From Hymenobacter elongatus (lineage in GTDB: Bacteria; Bacteroidota; Bacteroidia; Cytophagales; Hymenobacteraceae), in NCBI RefSeq assembly GCF_004745955.1, contig NZ_SRLD01000003.1, positions 62,001 to 126,000 of the forward strand: a DNA stretch of 64,000 nt, in the 5' to 3' direction. A program made the translations under genes and the position numbers. Positions 1 to 7,927 of the stretch are shown here, in pieces; position 1 is the stretch's first letter, and each line of letters opens with the position of its first letter. A model generated the notes under the pieces. The model searched no databases, had not been told where the DNA came from, and saw only the letters and a list, made by a program, of their open reading frames with translations.

Positions 1-1340
1 TGGTAGTAGCTGCGCTCGAAGGTGATGAAGCGGCCGCCCTGCACCGGAATCCGCAGCGCGATGCGCACGTGGTTCAGGTCGATGGTGAAGGTGAGCAGCT
101 CGGCCAGGTCGTGGTCGGTGAAGTACTCGAAGAACGTCTGGCGCAGGGGCAGCAGGTACGGAAACCGCGCCCGGCCCTGGGTATCGGCCCCGTACTGGAA
201 CGTGACCTTGCCGGTGTGGAAGCGCTGGGCGTTCAGCTCGTAGGGCAGCTCTACCAGGGCGTCTTCCAGGAAGTCGCCGACGGTCAGGTACGGATACTTA
301 AAGCCTTTGCCGGGCAGCACGCGGTTCTCCAGGGTCAGCTCGTCGGCGTAAGGCACCGGCGTGCGGTCGTCCCAGGGCTGGCCGTTGAGGTAGTTGGCGC
401 CCTGCATGGTCAGGTTGGGGCGCAGCACCAGCGGCGTGGGCCGGCTCTGGTTGGTGTGCCGCGTGGGCGCGATGAACAGGTCGGAGCTGGTCACGGCCGA
501 CTGGTCGGCGCGGCTCGGCAGCGGCACGTACTTCACGCTGGCCAGGTTGCCCTGGAAGTCGGCAATGGCGGGGTACTTGGTGGCAAACTGCTGGGCCGTG
601 TGGTCGCCCTGCATCTGCATCTGGTTGATGAGGTTGCGGTCCAACCCGGCAAACACGCTGCCGGCAAACTCCCGGCGCTGCAGCTGCGGATAGGCCAGAA
701 ACAGCTCGTAGATAAACTCCCGGAAGGCCGGCGAACGGTCTTCGAGCAACACCACCTGATTATCGAAGTAATGTCCCTTGGCCTGCGCGCGCTCCAGATC
801 CAGCTGGCGCACGGCCGGCGCGGTAAAGAGCAGCGTCAGCGGCGAGGTTCCGCCCAGCAGCTGGGGCCCGCCGGGCATATTCGGCGACTCGTAGAACACG
901 AGGTACATATCGGAGAAGTCGCGGAACCGGTCGTCCTGCAGGAACAGGCGCAGGGTTTCGCCCAGCAGGCGGGTGCCTTCGTCCTGCTGCATCCGCTTCA
1001 GCTCGGCCTCCACGTTCCAGCGGCGCAGCGTGATTTTGCGGCCGGCCTGGGTGTAGAGGTTGTAGTTGTAGAGGATTTCAAACAGGTCCCAGAAGTGCGA
1101 CACCAGCTCGTGGTACACCGAGCCGGGGTTGCGCTGCCCTTCCCGGGCCAGGAAGTCGAAAGCCGTCTCAAAGAGGTGCATCCGCGCAAACGGCGTCGGA
1201 ATGCTCACCGCCACGTTCCTGGCCCGCCCGCCCGTGGGGTCGGTTACGGTGTTGATTTCGGTGCTGGTAATGGGCGCAGTTTTCTGCCAGCCCTGCACCT
1301 GCTGGGAACCGTTGTTGTGAAGACGAAGGACTTTGGGCAT
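1..1340 (-). CDS. Uncharacterised large protein of the tubulin-like locus, 3' end cut off by the window
   Basis: Translating the minus strand from the ATG at 1340 (start MPKVLRLHNNG) gives 446 residues with no stop before the left edge, so the protein is longer than this. I recognise no known domain. There is no signal peptide or membrane segment in the visible part. It is rich in aromatic and charged residues, with helical-looking stretches such as FWDLFEILYNYNLYTQ and EFIYELFLAYPQLQRREF. The start is the first ATG after the intergenic repeat. It lies 133 bp downstream of the tubulin-like gene on the same strand and is probably co-transcribed with it, so it may be a soluble partner of that GTPase. 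The reading frame is sure; the function is unknown. Confidence 0.8.
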   Translation of the reverse strand, partial: MPKVLRLHNNGSQQVQGWQKTAPITSTEINTVTDPTGGRARNVAVSIPTPFARMHLFETAFDFLAREGQRNPGSVYHELVSHFWDLFEILYNYNLYTQAGRKITLRRWNVEAELKRMQQDEGTRLLGETLRLFLQDDRFRDFSDMYLVFYESPNMPGGPQLLGGTSPLTLLFTAPAVRQLDLERAQAKGHYFDNQVVLLEDRSPAFREFIYELFLAYPQLQRREFAGSVFAGLDRNLINQMQMQGDHTAQQFATKYPAIADFQGNLASVKYVPLPSRADQSAVTSSDLFIAPTRHTNQSRPTPLVLRPNLTMQGANYLNGQPWDDRTPVPYADELTLENRVLPGKGFKYPYLTVGDFLEDALVELPYELNAQRFHTGKVTFQYGADTQGRARFPYLLPLRQTFFEYFTDHDLAELLTFTIDLNHVRIALRIPVQGGRFITFERSYY

Positions 1341-1345
1341 ATATC

Positions 1346-1475
1346 AGCCCCACCCCCCGGCCCCCTCCCCTTTGGGAGAGGGGGAGCCTGACGGAGGTAT
1401 TCGGGGTGTTTAGGTTTTGAACTAGGAAACTACAACTAGAGTCCCTCCCCACAGGGGAGGGGTTGGGGTGGGGCT
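1346..1475. repeat. C/G-rich inverted repeat between two operon genes
   Basis: The left arm, about 1346-1373, starts AGCCCCACCCCC. It pairs imperfectly with a right arm at about 1453-1475 ending GGTTGGGGTGGGGCT. The two arms enclose about 80 bp of less GC-rich sequence. The right arm overlaps the stop codon (1474-1476) of the tubulin-like gene. The arrangement looks like a small palindromic intergenic repeat or MITE that landed in the operon. It could also act as a transcript-processing or attenuating hairpin. Confidence 0.6.
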
Positions 1476-2922
1476 ACACCACTTTCACCTTTTCCTCAAA
1501 CGCCTTGTCGGTCACCTGGTCGAACAAAGCCACGAGCTTGCGGAAGCTGTCGGGCTCCTGGATGGACTTGGCGGCGTCGTTGAGCTGATTGAGGAAGTAG
1601 TTCTGGCTGAGGCCCTTGTTGAAGAAGTCGTTCCACTTCTTTTCCACCGGCTTGCCCGCAATCATGGCGTTGAAGTCGTCGGTGGTCAGGTCGAAGGGGC
1701 GGAAGGCGCGGCGGTTCTGGCTGAGCTCCTTCAGCCACTCGTCCACGCCGTACTCGGGGCTGTGGAGGAAGTTGTTGAGCTCCTTGAAGATGGGCTCGTT
1801 GCGCAGGGCGTGCGTCAGGTTCAGGTTGTCGTGGTAGGGCGCCTTGTCGGTGGGCAGGTGCTGCTTGTGGTAGCGCGAGAAGTAGAGCAGCTGGGTCAGG
1901 TGCTTGGCAATCAGCTCCCGGCTCTCGTCGGGCAGGTGGCTGAAGTTCAGATCCTGAGTGTCGGTGCCGAGGCCGTACTCGTGGAAGTGCGGGGCACCGT
2001 TGCGCAGCTCGGCGTCGGAGTACTGCATGAAGTCGACCACGCTCAGGGCGGCCAGCAGCTCGATGAGGTGGGCCTTGTTGCGCTGGGCCGTGCCGCCGGG
2101 CTGGTTTTCGTAGGGCGTGTCGGGCGTGTCGGCCAGGTAGTATAGGGCGTCCAGGCCCGGCAGGTTGTGCTCGTAGTAGCTGAGCGCGGCCTTGGTCTTG
2201 GTCAGGAAAGAGTTGGAGTCGATAACCGAGTTATCCTCACTCTGGAGCGCGAAGTAGGGCATCACCGTCACGGCGCCGGTGAGGGCCGAGCGCAGGTAGC
2301 CCGAGTTGCTGAGGCGGGTGTTGGGGTCCTTCAGGTTTTTGAGCAGCAGCGGGAAGCCCGCGGCACCCGTCCCTCCGAAGATGCTGGAGATGAAGAACAC
2401 CCGGTCCCCGGCCTGGAAGTTGTCGGCGAAAAACCGGATTTCCGGCGACTCCACCACCTTGTTCAGCACGATGCTGCCCACGTTGGGCGAGCCGCGGAAG
2501 CCGATGGTGAGCGGGCTTTCCAGGTTGTCCTGGGTGAAGAGCAGCTCCACGAGCCCCTTGGAATCGACGGACAGCTGGTCGTAGCTCAGGTACTGGCGGA
2601 AGCTCTGGTTGATGCCGCCGAAGTCGAACACGAACGTATCCTTCACCCCGCCGTTGGTATCGGCCGAGATGCTGCTCAGGGTGCTGATGTCGGTCTGGAA
2701 GAAGCCGTCGTCGCGGGGGCCCAGGTGCTGGTAGATCTGCTGGTAGCTCTTGAGCATATCCACCGTGCGGTTCATGTCGCCGTTGTGGGCGTCGGGGTCG
2801 ATGATGATGGGCACCACCCGGTCGCAGTTGGCGAGCTTCACGCCCGAGGCCAGCAGCATGGTCAACGAGCGGATGACGCGGGAGCCGGTGCCGCCAATGC
2901 CGAAAATGAACAGTTTAGCCAT
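1474..2922 (-). CDS. Tubulin/FtsZ-like GTPase (Tubulin_2-type)
   Basis: This 482-residue protein has no signal peptide and is presumably cytoplasmic. The N-terminus carries a nucleotide-binding loop, FGIGGTGSR at about residues 7-15. The segment SSIFGGTGAAG at about 179-189 matches the G-rich tubulin signature (T4) loop that binds the GTP phosphates. In between, IIIDPDAHNGD fits the second strand and T3-like region of the Rossmann GTPase fold. It is longer than FtsZ (about 320-400 residues) and lacks the FtsZ C-terminal tail, which fits the divergent tubulin-like families rather than division FtsZ. It is flanked by a vWA lipoprotein, a small membrane protein and two unknown genes on the same strand. 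GTPase activity and polymerisation are inferred from the family. The superfamily call is quite sure; the cellular role is not. Confidence 0.8.
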   Translation of the reverse strand: MAKLFIFGIGGTGSRVIRSLTMLLASGVKLANCDRVVPIIIDPDAHNGDMNRTVDMLKSYQQIYQHLGPRDDGFFQTDISTLSSISADTNGGVKDTFVFDFGGINQSFRQYLSYDQLSVDSKGLVELLFTQDNLESPLTIGFRGSPNVGSIVLNKVVESPEIRFFADNFQAGDRVFFISSIFGGTGAAGFPLLLKNLKDPNTRLSNSGYLRSALTGAVTVMPYFALQSEDNSVIDSNSFLTKTKAALSYYEHNLPGLDALYYLADTPDTPYENQPGGTAQRNKAHLIELLAALSVVDFMQYSDAELRNGAPHFHEYGLGTDTQDLNFSHLPDESRELIAKHLTQLLYFSRYHKQHLPTDKAPYHDNLNLTHALRNEPIFKELNNFLHSPEYGVDEWLKELSQNRRAFRPFDLTTDDFNAMIAGKPVEKKWNDFFNKGLSQNYFLNQLNDAAKSIQEPDSFRKLVALFDQVTDKAFEEKVKVV

Positions 2923-2951
2923 GTTACGCGCTTAGTTTATTTGCTTGAATC

Positions 2952-3395
2952 TCACTCTTCAAGTGAGTCATCATCTTCAAAATTGTATATGGCTCCACAC
3001 AGAACCATATAAACGTCTTCGAAATGGCGTGCTTGGCTTACTAGCTTTTGCAGGTGGTCAGCCTCAATAAATTGAGTGAGAACATCATCGTCTGCTTGGA
3101 TACAGACGTCGATCTGGCTCTTCAGCTCAGGCAGACTGTAACTGCCAAGCTGATGCCATATACTTTCAAACGGGACTTTACCCCAATAAACGTAGGAAAG
3201 TAACTTTTGCCACTTCCCGAAGCGTCGTTTCAGCAGTAGCTCCTTTTGATATTTGGCACCATGAGCGTCGAAAAACAACTCTGCGTGTTGCTGCAAACGA
3301 TAGTAGCCCGACAGCGTGCAAGACGTTGCGAAGTCTTGCGGCTGCTCAACAATATAGCAGAAGGCGCCTTTAGAATTCTGCTGGAAGGATATCAA
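2952..3395 (-). CDS. Hypothetical low-GC protein, start uncertain
   Basis: About 147 residues if translation starts at the TTG at 3395 (LISFQQNSKGAFCYIV). No ATG is available: the frame is open upstream only to a stop at 3444-3446, and contains a CTG at 3417-3419 that would add LRIEPSFP. I recognise no domain. The product is a small, soluble-looking, acidic protein ending EDDDSLEE. Its DNA is visibly richer in A/T than both neighbours, and the usual GC-rich codon choice is absent, which suggests recent acquisition. It sits 29 bp upstream of the tubulin-like gene and partly overlaps the end of the membrane-protein gene if the longer start is used. It could be an accessory or immunity-type protein, but nothing shows this directly. 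Confidence 0.6.
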   Translation of the reverse strand: MISFQQNSKGAFCYIVEQPQDFATSCTLSGYYRLQQHAELFFDAHGAKYQKELLLKRRFGKWQKLLSYVYWGKVPFESIWHQLGSYSLPELKSQIDVCIQADDDVLTQFIEADHLQKLVSQARHFEDVYMVLCGAIYNFEDDDSLEE

Positions 3396-3421
3396 CGGAA
3401 AACTAGGCTCTATCCTCAGCC

Positions 3422-3814
3422 CTAAAAAGGTGTCGTGCTGGCGTTAGTGGAGCCGCGCTTGAGCAGGACGGAGAACAGGAAAAACCAGAACAGGCCGAGA
3501 ATGGCATTCCAGGTCGACATCCAGTAGACGTAGGAGTGCGAGGCCACGGCCTGGGAGTTAGCCTGCCAGATGCCGATGATAAAGGCCAGCACGGCGTTGA
3601 GGACCAGAAAAATCACCCAGTGGCGCAGCTTATTGAAGGTGGCCACGCCCATGGCGCGGTTGATGATATAGTAGAAAATCAGCACCATAGCCAGGGAAAG
3701 GCCAATGGTGAGTAAGCCCACGTTGGGGAAAATCACTTCCCGGTACACGGGTGTTTCGGAAGGCGGCTGCGGAGTGCCGATGAGTTCGTACAGAAAGCGG
3801 AAGAAGCTCTTCAT
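3422..3814 (-). CDS. Small three-helix membrane protein of the tubulin-like locus
   Basis: 130 residues starting MKSFFRFLYELIG. There are three clear hydrophobic segments, at about 33-52 (GLLTIGLSLAMVLIFYYII), 66-86 (VIFLVLNAVLAFIIGIW) and 100-119. The C-terminal tail is short and polar (KRGSTNASTTPF). I recognise no named family. It lies between the vWA lipoprotein gene (102 bp gap) and the low-GC orphan on the same strand, so it would be the inner-membrane component of the locus and a possible anchor for the tubulin-like GTPase. That role is inferred from position only. Confidence 0.75.
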   Translation of the reverse strand: MKSFFRFLYELIGTPQPPSETPVYREVIFPNVGLLTIGLSLAMVLIFYYIINRAMGVATFNKLRHWVIFLVLNAVLAFIIGIWQANSQAVASHSYVYWMSTWNAILGLFWFFLFSVLLKRGSTNASTTPF

Positions 3815-3916
3815 GGGGCAGAATATGGCGCAAATCAGGTTTGCGAGTGGTGTAAGGGGTTCGGGAAAGGAAAGCCCGGCAGTGCGGTTGATACGGTAAC
3901 CAGCAGTTCGCGTTAT

Positions 3917-5296
3917 CTAATCGGCGGGTTGCAAGGTGAGCGGAATGGCAAAAACCGGGGCTTTATCCTGCTCATTGCTGGTGACGGCCGCCACCCCATC
4001 GACGAGGCTACTGAGGGCGAAGGTTTTGGCCCCGGCCTGGTTGATGTTGCTGTCGTTTTTGGTGGTCCACTGGCTGATCCAGGCCGGTTGTTGGTCATTG
4101 AGCATAAGCTGGAGGGGGCGGGCGGCCTTGCCGAGCTTCGTAACGCGCACTTTCACGAAATGCGTGTACTGGTTTTCGGCGCCGCTGCTATTTTTCGTCT
4201 GGTCAGTGGCGGCAAACACGCTGCTGATCTTCGCGTCGGTATCCTGAGCCTGGAGCTTCAGGTTGGTTTTCAGGTAGTTCAGGTCGCGGTACAGGCCCGG
4301 CAGGGTTTTCAGGTTCAGGCCCACTACGAACTCTACCGGCTCCCTGGCCGACACGCTGCTCACGGCCACGGTGTGGTAGGAAGCGCCGGCCGTACGCTTG
4401 CTGGCATCTTTCTCGCCGTAGTACCAGGAGCCCACATTCTGAAAGCGGTTCAGCAATGAGGAAGCCGGCGTAGGATATTTCACCCCAAAGTGGGCCTGCT
4501 GGGCGGGCTGCTTCTCTAGCAAAGCCGCATCGAAGCGCCGCACAGCGTCGGCCGGGCCAATTACCCAGAAGTAGTAGGGAATATCGGTGTCGCAGCAACC
4601 ATTAATTTTCTTCACAGAAGTGGTCAGAGCCGGATAAAACGTGCCGCGAAAATCGGAGGTGTAACCGTAGACCGATACGGCCAGGTCGGCGCGCCGGGTG
4701 CGATTCAGCGCATCGGTGACGTCGGTGCTGATGTAGGGAATGGCCCCGGCGTTTTTCGGGGAGTAGATAAAGTCCGAAATCAGCACGTTCACCGTGTTGG
4801 GCGCATAGTAGCCGCCCACCAGCGTGTCGAGTACCGTCGGAATATTGGTGCTGCTGGCCGGCTGCTGAATGCCAGCGCGCACGGTCTGGGACAGTTGCTG
4901 ATAAGAGTCGCGGTAGGGCTTCTCCTTGATGCGGAAGTAGTTTTTGCGAGCCGCCGAGCTGCGGTTTACTGCCGACAGAAACTGCGCCACGTGCTGCTGG
5001 AAGCGGGTATTGGAACCATTGGCAGCAGTCTTGGGCATAAAGCCTTCCATCGAGCCCGATACTTCCAGAAATACGTTCACTTGGGCCAGCACGCCGGCGG
5101 TGGTGGGGCTGGAACTGGCAGCAGCGGGCTCCAGCGGCGGCCCGGTTTCGGTGGTGGCTTCCGTAGCAGCAGGGGTTTCGGCGGGCGAGCTAGCTGCGCT
5201 GGTTTCGCCCTTCATATCGGAGCGGGAGTAGCAGCCGCAGAGCAGCAGCCCGAGGGCCAGGGCAGGAAGCAAACGGAAAGAGCTGGTCAAATGCAT
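3917..5296 (-). CDS. Lipoprotein with von Willebrand factor A-like domain
   Basis: 459 residues. The N-terminus is a lipoprotein signal (hydrophobic LLPALALGLLLCGC, lipobox LLCGC, acylated Cys about 20 or 22). A low-complexity Ala/Thr/Glu/Pro linker follows to about residue 70. The vWA-like domain starts with VNVFLEVSGSMEGF (73-86), which corresponds to the metal-binding DxSxS motif but has Glu in place of Asp (E78-V-S-G-S). Further on, NVLISDFIYSP fits the distal strand with the acidic metal ligand. It is the first gene of the minus-strand locus that includes the tubulin-like GTPase. vWA proteins in such loci are thought to mediate metal-dependent protein contacts. The lipoprotein call is strong and the vWA call good; the ligand is unknown. 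Confidence 0.75.
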   Translation of the reverse strand: MHLTSSFRLLPALALGLLLCGCYSRSDMKGETSAASSPAETPAATEATTETGPPLEPAAASSSPTTAGVLAQVNVFLEVSGSMEGFMPKTAANGSNTRFQQHVAQFLSAVNRSSAARKNYFRIKEKPYRDSYQQLSQTVRAGIQQPASSTNIPTVLDTLVGGYYAPNTVNVLISDFIYSPKNAGAIPYISTDVTDALNRTRRADLAVSVYGYTSDFRGTFYPALTTSVKKINGCCDTDIPYYFWVIGPADAVRRFDAALLEKQPAQQAHFGVKYPTPASSLLNRFQNVGSWYYGEKDASKRTAGASYHTVAVSSVSAREPVEFVVGLNLKTLPGLYRDLNYLKTNLKLQAQDTDAKISSVFAATDQTKNSSGAENQYTHFVKVRVTKLGKAARPLQLMLNDQQPAWISQWTTKNDSNINQAGAKTFALSSLVDGVAAVTSNEQDKAPVFAIPLTLQPAD

Positions 5297-5469
5297 TCGA
5301 ACAAAGTAAGAGCCACCGATGAATGTCGCCCTCTGCGTACTGCCAGCCGGGCCGGTTGGTTGTGGGCGGAACGTATGTAAGGCTATAAAATTTTATGGCA
5401 AAAACCGCATATATGCCTGCCCGGATGAATAAACCGGTGTCGACTAACCCGTTAAAACGATGCTACAAC

Positions 5470-5520
5470 GTGAAAAGCCCCGCCGTCTTACCACTTTGGC
5501 AAAACGGCGGGGCTTTTCAC
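5470..5520. terminator. Bidirectional Rho-independent terminator
   Basis: A perfect inverted repeat with arms at 5470-5486 (GTGAAAAGCCCCGCCGT) and 5504-5520 encloses a 17-nt loop. The A-run on one side and T-run on the other allow termination in both directions. It lies just downstream of the minus-strand nucleotidyltransferase (stop at 5574) and upstream of the vWA operon, so it separates the two units. Confidence 0.85.
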
Positions 5521-5573
5521 ATCAGACCTGGACCTCCGACTGAGCGTAGCAGCGCATGACCGGTTATGTTTCC

Positions 5574-6575
5574 TTAGCTGTAGTCGATTTCGGTGTTGTC
5601 GCCGATGTTCAGGCTGTGGTTCAGGCCCCGGAACGACGCGTCGGAGCCCACGATACAGTCGTGCATCACGGCCTGGCGCAGTTCGCTGTAGGAGCCGATG
5701 ATGGAGTCGCTCAGAATCGTGTTTTTCACAATGGTTCGGTCGCCGATGGCCACGTTGGGGCCGATGATGGAGTGCGAAATCTGGCAGTCCTTGCCAATGC
5801 TGACGGGTGGAATAATGATGGTGTCGGGGAATTCGGGGTACTCGCGCCGGCCCAGAAACTCGGGGCGGTTGAGCAGCTTGGCATTGGCCTCGAGCAGCGT
5901 GTCTTTGCGGCCGCAGTCAAACCAGTTGTCCACGGGCGCGGTGGTCATCTGGGCCCCGTCCTGAATCATCACCATCAGGGCATCGGTAAGCTGAAACTCG
6001 TTGTGCGTGCGCTGGTCTTGCTCCACGATGCGCTCCAGGGCCGAGGCCAGCCAGGCTGGGTCGGCTATTTTATAGAGGCCTACCAGCGCGTAGTTCGATT
6101 TGGGAATGCGCGGCTTCTCAATCACCTTCGTCACACGGCCGCTGTTGTTGGTTTCGACCACGCCAAATATCGACGGCGTTTTCACCTCCTTCACGGCCAG
6201 CACGTTGCCCGGCGTGCGGAGCAGCTCGTCCAGGTCCACGTCCACGATGGTGTCGCCGAGCATGATGAGCACGCCGTCCTGGTCGTGGCGGAACTGCTCG
6301 CGGGCCAGCCACAGCGCGTGGCCGATGCCTTCGCGGGGCTCCTGCACCACGAAGCTGGACTTCACGTTGGGGTACTGGCGGCGCACGTAGCTTTCCACCT
6401 TTTCGCCCAGGTAGCCGATGATGAAGACAAACTCTTCGATGCCGGCTCCCCGCAGGCGGTCGATGATATGGCCCAGGATGGTGTTGCCGGCCACCGGAAC
6501 CAGCGACTTGGGCTGGGTGTGGGTGTGCGGGCGCAGGCGCGACCCGATACCGGCGACAGGAATAACAGCTTTCAT
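5574..6575 (-). CDS. Sugar-phosphate nucleotidyltransferase with left-handed beta-helix tail
   Basis: 333 residues from the ATG at 6575 (MKAVIPVAGIGSRLRPHT). An upstream in-frame start would only add an unconserved extension. The N-terminal GT-A-like nucleotidyltransferase domain has the pyrophosphorylase signature GxGSRLxPxT followed by PKSLVPVAG, the nucleotide and Mg binding region. GDTIVDVD around residues 100-110 is the metal-binding strand. From about residue 245, isoleucine-rich hexapeptides (IIGPNVAIGDRTIV, SIIGSYSEL) form a beta-helix. It would couple NTP with a sugar-1-phosphate to give an NDP-sugar and PPi, in the glucose-1-phosphate thymidylyl/uridylyl or mannose-1-phosphate guanylyl group. 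The exact substrate cannot be read from the sequence. It is a single-gene unit. Confidence 0.85.
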   Translation of the reverse strand: MKAVIPVAGIGSRLRPHTHTQPKSLVPVAGNTILGHIIDRLRGAGIEEFVFIIGYLGEKVESYVRRQYPNVKSSFVVQEPREGIGHALWLAREQFRHDQDGVLIMLGDTIVDVDLDELLRTPGNVLAVKEVKTPSIFGVVETNNSGRVTKVIEKPRIPKSNYALVGLYKIADPAWLASALERIVEQDQRTHNEFQLTDALMVMIQDGAQMTTAPVDNWFDCGRKDTLLEANAKLLNRPEFLGRREYPEFPDTIIIPPVSIGKDCQISHSIIGPNVAIGDRTIVKNTILSDSIIGSYSELRQAVMHDCIVGSDASFRGLNHSLNIGDNTEIDYS

Positions 6576-6770
6576 GCGTAGTGAAACAGGCGTAAGTCCG
6601 CAAAATAGTGAATCATTGCGGGAGCGGACCATAGCAACAACCGCGAGGCGCTGAATTCGTACTGGGAACCCACCCGTAGTGGCTACCGCAGCTTCCGGTT
6701 CCGCTCCCGAACCACTACCTTAACCCGCTTCTTTCCACTTTTCCTTTTTCATCCCCCTATTCTTTTTCAC

Positions 6771-7349
6771 ATGAAACGTCTTTTCCTGTATCTGCTCGGA
6801 CTGGTAGTGCTGCTCACCCAATCGTCGTGCGGCTACAATAGCATGGTGACCAAAGACCAGACCGTTAAGGCTCAGTGGGCCAACGTGCAAAGTGCCTACC
6901 AGCGCCGCGCCGACCTGATTCCGAACCTGGTAAACACGGTAAAAGGAGCCGCCAACTTCGAGAAAAGCACCCTCACCGATGTTATCAATGCCCGGGCGAA
7001 GGCCACCAGCGTCCAGATTTCGGCCGACAACCTGACGCCCGAAAACATCAAGAAGTTTCAGGAAGCCCAAAGCCAGGTAAGCTCCGGACTGGGCCGCCTG
7101 CTAGCCGTTTCGGAAAACTATCCGGAGCTGAAAGCCAATGCCAACTTCCAGGAGCTGCAAGCGCAGATCGAGGGCACCGAAAACCGCATCAATGTGGAGC
7201 GCAACAAGTTCAACACGACGACCAACGACTACAACGGCTACATCAAGTCGTTTCCCAATAACCTGTTTGCCGGTATGTTCGGCTTCAAGGAGAAGCCGTA
7301 TTTCGAAGCTGACGCCGCCTCGCAGAAGGCTCCCACGGTTCAGTTCTAA
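6771..7349 (+). CDS. LemA family protein
   Basis: 192 residues. The N-terminal hydrophobic stretch LFLYLLGLVVLLTQSSC ends in a lipobox-like Cys. The LemA core follows: QWANVQSAYQRRADLIPNLVNTVKG at about 35-60, then helices with SQVSSGLGRLLAVSENYPELKANANFQELQAQIEGTENRI typical of the family. LemA proteins are membrane-anchored helical proteins of unclear biochemical role, very often encoded next to TPM-domain proteins, as here. The gene is the first of three on the plus strand; the next starts 122 bp downstream. The family call is firm. Confidence 0.92.
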   Translation: MKRLFLYLLGLVVLLTQSSCGYNSMVTKDQTVKAQWANVQSAYQRRADLIPNLVNTVKGAANFEKSTLTDVINARAKATSVQISADNLTPENIKKFQEAQSQVSSGLGRLLAVSENYPELKANANFQELQAQIEGTENRINVERNKFNTTTNDYNGYIKSFPNNLFAGMFGFKEKPYFEADAASQKAPTVQF

Positions 7350-7471
7350 TCTGGCTTGTTAGGGACTTGGGAGTAGGATAGTCGGGTGTTGGTTGTCGTT
7401 GTGGTCACTACACCAAACAGCAACATCCTGGCCCTGCCCCCAAGCGCCCTTGTTTCCAAGACCCACCACCC

Positions 7472-7927
7472 ATGACCAATCCTATTACCCCGGAGCAGGA
7501 GGCCGCCTTGGTGGCCGCTATCCGGCAAGCCGAAATCACTACTTCCGGTGAAATTCGGGTTCATTTGGAAGACAGCTGTCCTACTCCCGAGCCACTGGAC
7601 CGCGCGGCCCAGGTATTTGCCGAGCTAGGCATGCACAACACGGCCCAGCGCAACGGCGTGCTGTTTTACCTGGCCTGGAAAACCCGGCAGTTCGCCGTCA
7701 TTGGCGACGCGGGCATCAACGCCGCCGTTTCCGACGACTTCTGGGAAATTACGAAGGAAACCGTGCTCGACCAGTTTCGGGCCGGCAAATACGTGGTTGG
7801 CCTGGAGCGGGGCGTGCGCATGGTAGGCGAGCAGCTCAAGCGCTACTTCCCCTACAACGCCGCTACCGACAAAAACGAGCTCGACGACTCTATTTCATTT
7901 GGCGACCCCGCGCCGCCCCGCCTATGA
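7472..7927 (+). CDS. TPM domain protein, soluble
   Basis: 151 residues without a signal peptide. The TPM fold (named for TLP18.3, Psb32 and MOLO-1) covers most of the chain: EITTSGEIRVHLEDSC, then NGVLFYLAWKTRQFAVIGDAGI and the helical C-terminal half. Some members show phosphatase activity, but no catalytic motif can be assigned here. The stop codon overlaps the start of the next TPM gene (ATGA, 7924-7927), so the two are translationally coupled. It belongs to the LemA-TPM-TPM operon and presumably acts in the cytoplasm, whereas its neighbour is exported. Confidence 0.88.
   Translation: MTNPITPEQEAALVAAIRQAEITTSGEIRVHLEDSCPTPEPLDRAAQVFAELGMHNTAQRNGVLFYLAWKTRQFAVIGDAGINAAVSDDFWEITKETVLDQFRAGKYVVGLERGVRMVGEQLKRYFPYNAATDKNELDDSISFGDPAPPRL

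Noticed and set aside
69..1391. Long plus-strand reading frame of 440 codons
   Set aside because: It is the complement of the real minus-strand gene. It is rich in Gln, His, Val and Gly as expected for antisense of GC-rich DNA, and it has no family motif.
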